Under the pieces are notes generated by a model. The model ran no database searches and was not told the origin of the DNA. It was given only the letters and a program-made list of their open reading frames with translations. Positions 1 to 5,105 of a DNA stretch of 5,105 bases are shown one piece after another. Each line of letters begins with the position of its first letter. The first letter of the stretch is position 1. Source of the stretch: Oscillospiraceae bacterium (GTDB taxonomy: Bacteria; Bacillota; Clostridia; Oscillospirales; Oscillospiraceae); contig CACXHI010000162.1 of assembly GCA_902767395.1 (NCBI GenBank), forward strand, positions 1-5,105, in the 5' to 3' direction. The translations under genes were made by a program, and so were the position numbers.

Positions 1-70
1 CACAATGGCCAAGTGTCGGATAGGAACGGCAAAATTTTTTGCACTTCTATTGCTTCTTTATCACACATAA
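1..70. other. Unassigned left-edge sequence ending at a sharp junction
   Basis: These 70 bases do not encode the N-terminal half of a Maff2 protein in any plus frame, although that is what should precede the Maff2 C-terminus starting at 71. The GC content is about 39%, against about 62% for 71-170. It contains an imperfect palindrome at 29-42 (GCAAA / TTTGC stems around a 4-base loop). On the minus strand an open frame with an ATG at 68-66 runs off the left edge (MCDKEAIEVQKI... and on to ...DTWPL), with no good ribosome binding site upstream. It may be the end of an inserted mobile element, a rearranged flank or an assembly join. No transposase, recombinase or group II intron domain V/VI was recognised in it, but 70 bases are too few to identify the source. 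Confidence 0.45.
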
Positions 71-172
71 GCAAAGAGCCAGGGCATCAAGCAGCTCATG
101 GCCGGCATTGGCCTCGTGGCCATTGCCATTCTGCTCATCCCGCAGCTCAAGACGCTGTTCCCCGCGGTGTAA
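71..172 (+). pseudogene. Maff2-family (VirB2-like) membrane protein, 3' fragment
   Basis: The frame reads AKSQGIKQLMAG followed by a hydrophobic segment and ends in LFPAV and TAA at 170-172. This resembles the C-terminal half of Maff2-family mobile-element proteins: about 70 residues, two membrane segments, with a GAKSQG(I/M)KQLMAGGG-like loop between them. The family sits just upstream of the VirB6-like gene in Tn1549-type elements and is considered the VirB2/TrbC-like small membrane subunit. Here only about 33 residues remain: the first membrane segment is missing and an in-frame TAA at 68-70 directly precedes the fragment. The ATG at 98-100 falls at the conserved QLMAG methionine, so it is probably not a real start. 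I infer a truncated, non-functional copy; a functional Maff2 copy could lie elsewhere in the element. Family assignment is fairly sure, the cause of truncation is not. Confidence 0.65.
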
Positions 173-194
173 ACATCGGTTTCTACTAACAGGG

Positions 195-201
195 AAGGAG
201 G
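195..201 (+). promoter_or_regulatory. Ribosome binding site for the VirB6-like gene
   Basis: AAGGAGG lies six bases upstream of the ATG at 208. It supports that start over the next in-frame ATG at 277, and shows that the VirB6-like gene can be translated independently of the broken Maff2 frame before it. Confidence 0.8.
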
Positions 202-207
202 GCTGCA

Positions 208-1107
208 ATGCTTCTTATAAGAACACCGGTCGCAAGTCTGCTTGTCGTAGACGCGATCAAAGAGTGGATTCAGGAAATGCTCGCAGACAGCACGGTCAGC
301 AACCTTTCCGGGATGTTTGACGCCACGAATTCCAAGCTCAGCGAAATATCTGTTAATGTTGGAAGTACACCGAGCGCCTGGAACGCAAGTGTTTTCAACA
401 TGATAAAGGGCCTATCTGAAACGGTGATCATTCCGATAGCGGGCCTCATCCTGGCAATCGTAATGACGCTGGAGCTGATTAAGCTTGTCACGGAGCGCAA
501 CAACCTGGCTGATTTGGAGATCGCAATTTTCTTGAAATGGATACTCAAAACCGCTGCGTCAATTATCCTTGTTGCCAACTGCTGGAATATCGTGATGGGC
601 ATTTTCGATGCGGCACAGACAGTTGTATCCAGGGCGACGGGCTATGTAGCGTCAGAGCACCTGACAACCATGGACATGAACGGTCTCAGAGAACGGCTCC
701 TGTCTATGGAATTATCTGAGGTGCTCAGTCTATGGCTGCAATCGCTGATAATCATGATATGCTCAAGCGCCGTGTCTATTGTGGTATTCATTATCATCTA
801 TGGCCGCATGTTTGAAATCTATCTCGTTACCGCAATGGCCCCAATTCCAATGGCGACACTCACAAACAGCAAGTGGGGAAACATCGGAGAGAATTACATA
901 CGGCTGTTGTTTGCTCTTGCGTTTCGGGCGTTTCTAATCATAGTTTGCCTTGCAATCTATGATTTGATCGTCCAAGGCACGGTAGATCTCAGCACAGCGA
1001 CAACCATAAAAAACGGTATGTGGCAAGTGCTCGGCTATACCGTGCTCGTATGCTTCATGCTGTTCAAAACGGACGGCATGGCTAAGGGAATCTTTAATGC
1101 ACACTAA
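208..1107 (+). CDS. VirB6/TrbL-like conjugal transfer membrane protein (CD0411-like)
   Basis: This 299-residue protein is the polytopic inner-membrane channel subunit of Gram-positive conjugation systems, the counterpart of VirB6/TrbL. An amphipathic N-terminal part with DAIKEWIQEML (about residues 15-25) and SNLSGMF is followed by hydrophobic segments at about 72-94, 111-133, 175-198, 203-219, 234-256 and 270-287. Recognised family traits are TERNNLADLE at 95-104, IVMGIFD at 128-134, the YGRMFEIYLVTAMAPIPMATLTN stretch near 198-220, and the C-terminal ending KGIFNAH. The length is near the usual 280-300. About ten residues precede the DxIKEW motif; the strong ribosome binding site supports the ATG at 208. 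The stop is 11 bases from the PrgI-family start, so the two are co-transcribed. In the complex it is expected to work with the VirB3-like PrgI protein and the VirB4 ATPase encoded next. The family is confident; its molecular role in Gram-positive systems is inferred from VirB6. Confidence 0.88.
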   Translation: MLLIRTPVASLLVVDAIKEWIQEMLADSTVSNLSGMFDATNSKLSEISVNVGSTPSAWNASVFNMIKGLSETVIIPIAGLILAIVMTLELIKLVTERNNLADLEIAIFLKWILKTAASIILVANCWNIVMGIFDAAQTVVSRATGYVASEHLTTMDMNGLRERLLSMELSEVLSLWLQSLIIMICSSAVSIVVFIIIYGRMFEIYLVTAMAPIPMATLTNSKWGNIGENYIRLLFALAFRAFLIIVCLAIYDLIVQGTVDLSTATTIKNGMWQVLGYTVLVCFMLFKTDGMAKGIFNAH

Positions 1108-1108
1108 G

Positions 1109-1114
1109 AGGAGG
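1109..1114 (+). promoter_or_regulatory. Ribosome binding site for the PrgI-family gene
   Basis: AGGAGG starts one base after the VirB6-like stop codon (TAA at 1105-1107) and lies four bases before the ATG at 1119. The close fit between stop, ribosome binding site and start indicates co-translation within one operon. Confidence 0.75.
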
Positions 1115-1118
1115 TCAC

Positions 1119-1577
1119 ATGGCCTACGTTGACGTTCCAAAGGACCTCACCAAGGTTAAGAGTAAGGTCTTTATGAATCTGACGAAGCGGCAGCTTGTCT
1201 GCTTCGGGATCGGGGCGCTGGTGGGCGTCCCGATTTACTTTCTGAGCAAAGACGCCGTTGGGTCCAGCACAGCGCTCACGCTGATGATGCTAATGCTGGT
1301 TCCCGCGTTCTTGTTCGGAATTTACGAGAAAAACGGGCAACCGTTGGAGGCCGTGCTGCGAAATTTCATCCGCAGCAGCTTCCTGCGGCCCAAAGTGCGG
1401 CCATACCGCACAGAAAACTTTTACGCTGCCCTACAGCGGCAAGAACAATTAGAACAGGAGGTGAAGCAGATTGCTCGGGAAAAAGAAGCCCCAAGTCCCA
1501 CAAAAGCATACGCGAAAGCTGACGCGGGCCGAGCGCAGGCAGATCGAAGCGGCCATCGAAAAGGCGAAGCGAGGTAA
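1119..1577 (+). CDS. PrgI-family (VirB3-like) conjugation membrane protein
   Basis: This 152-residue protein has the PrgI-family opening AYVDVPKDLTKVKSKVFMNLTKRQL, then two membrane segments at about residues 27-43 and 51-68, and a conserved region with FGIYEKNGQPLE, the NFIRSSFLRPKVRPY stretch and ENFYAAL at about 66-105. PrgI proteins are small inner-membrane subunits that resemble VirB3 in size and topology and are usually encoded directly before VirB4, as here. The charged tail beyond residue 105 is of low complexity (Gln/Glu/Lys/Ala-rich). Its last 35 or so residues (118-152) are encoded by DNA that also codes for the start of VirB4 in another frame, so their composition may be imposed by the overlap. 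Family assignment is good; whether the tail has a function is unknown. Confidence 0.87.
   Translation: MAYVDVPKDLTKVKSKVFMNLTKRQLVCFGIGALVGVPIYFLSKDAVGSSTALTLMMLMLVPAFLFGIYEKNGQPLEAVLRNFIRSSFLRPKVRPYRTENFYAALQRQEQLEQEVKQIAREKEAPSPTKAYAKADAGRAQADRSGHRKGEAR
1456..1461 (+). promoter_or_regulatory. Ribosome binding site inside the PrgI gene, setting the VirB4 TTG start
   Basis: AGGAGG (continuing GTGA) lies nine bases before the TTG at 1471. This strong site within the PrgI coding region decides the VirB4 start. The residues encoded right after the TTG match the conserved lysine-rich VirB4 N-terminus, and the next ATG in frame (1621) would remove it. Confidence 0.78.
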
Positions 1578-3900
1578 CAAGAAGGGCATCTCCGCGCAGG
1601 AGACCGTGCCATACAAGCGGATGCTTCCGACCGGCCTGTGTCAGCTCACTGAGAAGACCTGGGCAAAAACGATCCGCTTCCAGGACATAACCTACCAGCT
1701 TGCCACGGACAAGGACAAGGAAATCATCTTTGGCAAGTGGTGTAAATTCCTCAACTACTTCGATCCTTCAATCCGCTTTCAGTTCGTTTTCGTCGATCTC
1801 ACAACGTCCGAGGCGAGGGTCGCCGCTACGCTGGACCTTCCGGCAGTCGGCGATGGTTTTGACGAATCCAGGGCCGATTTCTCCAAAATTCTCCGGACGC
1901 AGAGTTCCAAGGGCAACAACGGTATCACGCGCGCCAAGTATCTGTCTTTTTCCATTGAGGAGCCGGATGCAGAAGAAGCCGCGTCCCGGCTGAATTCTAT
2001 CGAGATCGACCTTATCAACAACTTCAAGCAGATGGGCGTCATTGCGGAAAGCCTGGACGGAAAAGAGTACCTGGCTCTGCTGCATGACATTCTCCACATG
2101 GACCAGGAACCCTTCCGCTTTGCCTGGGATTGGCTCCCTATGTCCGGGCTCAATACCAAGGATTTCATTGTCCCGAGCTCCTTTGAGTTCAAGTCCGGCA
2201 GGCTGTTCCGCATGGGCAAGAAATTCTGTCAGGTCTCGTTCCTCCAAATCCTTGCGCCGGAGCTGGAGGATCGCATCCTCAAGGACTTTTTGGATATGCA
2301 GAATAACCTGGTCCTGACGATGCACATTCAATCCTTGGATCAGGTAAAGGCCATCAAGCAGGTGAAGCGAAAGATCACGGACCTGGACAAGTCTAAAATC
2401 GACGAACAGAAAAAGGCGATCCGGGCCGGCTACGACATGGACATTATCCCGTCAGACCTGGCCACATATTCCGAGGAGGCTAAGAACCTCTTGAAGGATC
2501 TGCAAAAGCACAACGAGCGCATGTTTATGGTCACGATTCTTCTGCTGAACGTGGCGGACAGCAAGCGCAAGCTCAAGGAAGCAGTTCTCCAGGCGTCCAG
2601 CGTCGCGCAGCGATATAACTGTGCTCTGACGCCGTTGGATTTCCAGCAGGAGCAGGGCCTTGTGAGCTGCCTGCCGCTGGCTCAGAACCAAGTCCCCATC
2701 ACCCGCGGCCTGACGACCGCAAGCACCGCCATTTTCGTTCCGTTCACTACGCAAGAGCTTTTCCAAACCGGGCGTGAAGCCATCTACTACGGCGTCAATG
2801 CAATGAGCTATAACATCATTATGGGTGATCGCAAGACACTAAACAACCCGAATGGGCTTGTCCTCGGTACGCCGGGCTCCGGAAAGTCCTTCGCAGGAAA
2901 ACGCGAGATTGTATCCGTAATCCTCTGCTGCCCAGACGATGACGTGATCATCTGTGATCCTGAAGGCGAATACGGCCTGCTGGTAAACAATTTCCGCGGC
3001 CAGGAGATTAAGGTTTCCACCGTTTCGGAGCAACATATCAATCCTTTGGATATCAACTTGGACTATTCCGAGGATGATAACCCCCTGGCGTTCAAAACCG
3101 ACTTTATCCTCGGCCTGTGCGAGCTCATTATCGGGAGAAAGGACGGCCTTGCGCCGGCTGAAAAATCTGTCGTTGATCGCTGCGTCCGTGAGATTTACAA
3201 GCCTTATCTTGATAACCCAATTCCCGAGAACATGCCGATTCTGGAGGACCTCTATGATAAGCTGCTCGATCAGGAGGAAAAAGAGGCCAGTTTTATCGCC
3301 ACAGCGCTTGAGATCTACGTCCATGGCTGTCTGAATGTTTTCAATCATCGCACCAACGTGGACGTTGACAACAGGATCGTCAGCTACAACATCAAGGAGC
3401 TGGGCAAGCAGTTGAAAAAGATCGGAATGCTGATTGTCCAGGATCAAGTCTGGAATCGGCTTACAAGAAACCGCGAAGCCAAAAGATATACCCGGTATTA
3501 CATCGACGAATTCCATCTGCTGCTGAAAGAAGAGCAAACGGCGGCCTACTCCGTCGAAATCTATAAGCGTTTCCGAAAATGGGGCGGCATTCCCACCGGC
3601 TTGACGCAAAACGTCAAGGATTTTCTTCGGTCGAAGGAGATTGAAAATATCTTTGATAACTGTGATTTCATCCTGATGCTCAACCAAGCAGACGGCGACC
3701 AGGAGATTCTAGCGCCTCGACTCCACATCTCGGAGCAACAGCTCTCCTATGTTACGCAGGCGCCGGCAGGGTCCGGGCTGCTTTTCTTCGGAAATACGAT
3801 CATCCCCTTCAAGGATCGCTTCCCGAAGGACAGTTCGCTTTATAGGCTGATGACCACCAAGCCCCAGGAAGTTGCCGCAGCAGAGGATAAGCCGGCATGA
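1471..3900 (+). CDS. VirB4-like conjugal transfer ATPase (CD1110 family)
   Basis: This 809-residue protein is the cytoplasmic ATPase that powers assembly and transfer in the conjugation channel (VirB4/TraE/TrbE class). The basic N-terminus (GKKKPQ..., LTRAERRQIEAAI, then SAQETVPYKRMLPTG near residues 41-55) is typical of the clostridial family. The VirB4 N-terminal domain follows (about 60-430), including IRFQDITYQLA and NYFDPSIRFQF. The RecA-like ATPase domain has Walker A GTPGSGKS at 466-473 (Lys472), DPEGEYG at 496-502, Walker B YYIDEF with Asp679-Glu680, the TGLTQNV motif near 709-715, and APAGSGLLFFGNTIIPF at 764-780. All ATPase motifs look intact, so it should be active. It begins at TTG, 107 bases before the PrgI stop, and its own stop overlaps the next start by four bases. 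Length is normal for the family (about 780-810). No frameshift or truncation was seen. Confidence 0.95.
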   Translation: MLGKKKPQVPQKHTRKLTRAERRQIEAAIEKAKRGNKKGISAQETVPYKRMLPTGLCQLTEKTWAKTIRFQDITYQLATDKDKEIIFGKWCKFLNYFDPSIRFQFVFVDLTTSEARVAATLDLPAVGDGFDESRADFSKILRTQSSKGNNGITRAKYLSFSIEEPDAEEAASRLNSIEIDLINNFKQMGVIAESLDGKEYLALLHDILHMDQEPFRFAWDWLPMSGLNTKDFIVPSSFEFKSGRLFRMGKKFCQVSFLQILAPELEDRILKDFLDMQNNLVLTMHIQSLDQVKAIKQVKRKITDLDKSKIDEQKKAIRAGYDMDIIPSDLATYSEEAKNLLKDLQKHNERMFMVTILLLNVADSKRKLKEAVLQASSVAQRYNCALTPLDFQQEQGLVSCLPLAQNQVPITRGLTTASTAIFVPFTTQELFQTGREAIYYGVNAMSYNIIMGDRKTLNNPNGLVLGTPGSGKSFAGKREIVSVILCCPDDDVIICDPEGEYGLLVNNFRGQEIKVSTVSEQHINPLDINLDYSEDDNPLAFKTDFILGLCELIIGRKDGLAPAEKSVVDRCVREIYKPYLDNPIPENMPILEDLYDKLLDQEEKEASFIATALEIYVHGCLNVFNHRTNVDVDNRIVSYNIKELGKQLKKIGMLIVQDQVWNRLTRNREAKRYTRYYIDEFHLLLKEEQTAAYSVEIYKRFRKWGGIPTGLTQNVKDFLRSKEIENIFDNCDFILMLNQADGDQEILAPRLHISEQQLSYVTQAPAGSGLLFFGNTIIPFKDRFPKDSSLYRLMTTKPQEVAAAEDKPA

Positions 3901-5105
3901 GCATCAAGGTAAAAACAAACGGCAGCGTCGGTCTGAAATTTGGCCCCGAGGAAAATGCGTCGAATGCTGCGTCGAAACGACGAAGGAATGACGCAAATTT
4001 CCTTGCAGAAAATGCCTTCGGCCCAAGCCTGAAGACAGAAGCGGCTCCGACTTCCTTAAAGACAACGGAGCAGGCGTTGCTCAAAAGCGATACTGCGGCT
4101 GCGCCTTTCGTAGCCCAAAGCGATTTTGTGAAATCCGGCGATGAAGCAAGGCCTCGTATGGAGCAGGATGCTCCGCAGCAGTTGACGCCGCAGCGACCGT
4201 TCGCTCGAAAAGGCGACGGAGCTGTTGAGGCTGCGCCGCGTCAGAAGCTGTACTTTGACCAGCGGACCGGAAGAACCACAAATCGGCTGCGTTTCCACGA
4301 AAAGCAGGAACACACGACCAGGAGGGCAGTCGATGGCGCACTCCGCTTTGCGAACCGTGCAACACCCGGCGCAAATGATAACAGCGATCCCAGCAAGGAT
4401 AGCGCACAGTTTGCGAAGTCAACAGCGAAAGAAACCGTTTATCGTGTCGGGAGCGGCGCGAAGAAACTGCATCAGCATCGCGTAAACCGCAGAAATGCCA
4501 TAGACGCTGTTCCCGGAGAAACGGAAGGTCCTGTCAAGCCGTCGAATCCCGTTTCCAAGCGTATGCAAAGGAAGAACATCAAGAAGCAGTACGCAGCAGC
4601 TCGGTACAACCGTGCGGCAGACGTTCCGGGTCCTGCCGCCGCAAACTCTGTGGGCAGAAAGAGCGGTGCAGCAGTATCAAAGACCTCGCGTTTTGCGGAA
4701 AAGGGAAAAGATCTGCTGCATTATGCCAAAAAGAGGGCTGTCCGCATAGTAGCTCTTATTGCGGCAGTCATAATGCTTCCCACGCTCTTGCTGCCCTCCT
4801 GCGGGATGCTGATGGGCGGCGGCTCCGGGATTGTTGATATGACCTCCTATCAGCCGGATGATGATGCCCTGCTCGGCGCGGAGGCTGCCTACTGTGAGAT
4901 GGAGGATGCCTTGCGGGAGCGTCTGGACAGCTCTAACTATGAAGCGGCGCATGATTACGACGAGTATCATTATGAGCTGGACTCCATCGAGCACGATCCG
5001 TATGTGCTGATCTCTATGCTCTGCGCGGTCCATGAAGGAGCATGGACGCTGGAAGAGGTCATGCCAACCTTGGAGCTGTGGTTTTCCATGCAGTACACCG
5101 TTACC
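3897..5105 (+). CDS. CD1108-family mobile-element protein, probable NlpC/P60 wall hydrolase (5' part)
   Basis: The frame starts at the ATG overlapping the VirB4 stop (ATGA) and stays open for 403 codons to the window edge, so the C-terminus is missing. Residues 1-280 have no membrane segment and are rich in Ala, Lys, Arg, Gln and Pro; they are expected to be cytoplasmic. Within them, KLYFDQRTGRTTNRLRFHEK (about 118-137) and SNPVSKRMQRKNIKKQYAAA (about 216-235) are reminiscent of CD1108-family proteins. One membrane segment lies at about 282-304. After it comes an acidic region with AAYCEMEDAL and HDYDEYHYELDSIEHDPYVLIS (about 352-373), then HEGAWTLEEV, all typical of the family's ectodomain. 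In this family the NlpC/P60 (C40) peptidase domain follows, so the protein should cut peptidoglycan to let the mating channel pass. That catalytic domain is not in the window. A weak AGAGGA at 3882-3887 and the overlap suggest translational coupling to VirB4. Confidence 0.85.
   Translation, partial: MSIKVKTNGSVGLKFGPEENASNAASKRRRNDANFLAENAFGPSLKTEAAPTSLKTTEQALLKSDTAAAPFVAQSDFVKSGDEARPRMEQDAPQQLTPQRPFARKGDGAVEAAPRQKLYFDQRTGRTTNRLRFHEKQEHTTRRAVDGALRFANRATPGANDNSDPSKDSAQFAKSTAKETVYRVGSGAKKLHQHRVNRRNAIDAVPGETEGPVKPSNPVSKRMQRKNIKKQYAAARYNRAADVPGPAAANSVGRKSGAAVSKTSRFAEKGKDLLHYAKKRAVRIVALIAAVIMLPTLLLPSCGMLMGGGSGIVDMTSYQPDDDALLGAEAAYCEMEDALRERLDSSNYEAAHDYDEYHYELDSIEHDPYVLISMLCAVHEGAWTLEEVMPTLELWFSMQYTVT

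Noticed and set aside
29..42. Palindrome GCAAA/TTTGC as a transcription terminator
   Set aside because: The stem is only five AT-rich pairs with a 4-base loop and is not followed by a separate U tract, so it is too weak to call a terminator.
11..46. AAGTG...CACTT pairing as group II intron domain V
   Set aside because: The spacing is near that of domain V, but the conserved catalytic triad, the GNRA-type loop and the paired arms of domain V are not seen, and no domain VI follows.
5..70. Short plus-strand frame starting at ATG 5 (MAKCRIGTAKFF...) as the Maff2 N-terminus
   Set aside because: It is in the same frame as the Maff2 fragment but ends at TAA 68-70 and does not resemble the Maff2 N-terminal half.
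39..70. TTGCAC at 39-44 as a promoter -35 box for the operon
   Set aside because: There is no convincing -10 hexamer at the proper distance, so it could be a chance match.
2839..3687. Long minus-strand open frame (282 codons) inside the VirB4 gene
   Set aside because: It is antisense to the conserved ATPase domain, shows no recognisable protein features and is explained by the codon composition of VirB4.
4788..4809. Lipobox-like LLPSC in the CD1108-family protein as a lipoprotein site
   Set aside because: The cysteine is at about residue 302, behind a long cytoplasmic arm, so the segment is a single membrane anchor and not an N-terminal signal peptide.

Overview
The window is a block of the conjugation (type IV secretion) module of an integrative and conjugative element, of the Tn1549 / CTn kind common in Clostridia. 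All genes lie on the plus strand. The gene set and order, the strong AGGAGG-type ribosome binding sites, one TTG start and the moderate GC content point to a Bacillota host, probably a gut clostridium of the Oscillospiraceae/Lachnospiraceae type. The exact taxon cannot be read from the sequence. All family names come from recognising the translated proteins, not from a database search.

Layout: (1) 1-70 is an AT-richer stretch unrelated to its surroundings. (2) 71-172 is the 3' part of a Maff2-family (VirB2-like) small membrane protein; its reading frame meets a stop exactly where the upstream sequence begins, so the gene looks cut by an insertion or rearrangement. (3) 208-1107 is a VirB6/TrbL-like polytopic membrane protein (CD0411-like). 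(4) 1119-1577 is a PrgI-family (VirB3-like) protein with two membrane segments. (5) 1471-3900 is a VirB4-like conjugation ATPase (CD1110 family), starting at TTG inside the PrgI gene. (6) 3897-5105 and beyond is a CD1108-family protein, the bitopic cell-wall hydrolase subunit; only its cytoplasmic part, membrane segment and the start of its ectodomain are present. There is no stretch above 300 bases without a gene.

The genes are packed as one operon: gaps of 35 and 11 bases, then overlaps of 107 and 4 bases. Together they would form the inner-membrane core of a Gram-positive mating channel: VirB6-like and VirB3-like membrane subunits, the VirB4 motor, and a surface peptidoglycan hydrolase that opens the wall. 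The least ordinary parts are the broken Maff2 gene at the left edge and the long out-of-frame PrgI/VirB4 overlap. The rest is a standard conjugation module, and I did not find a clearly new system.
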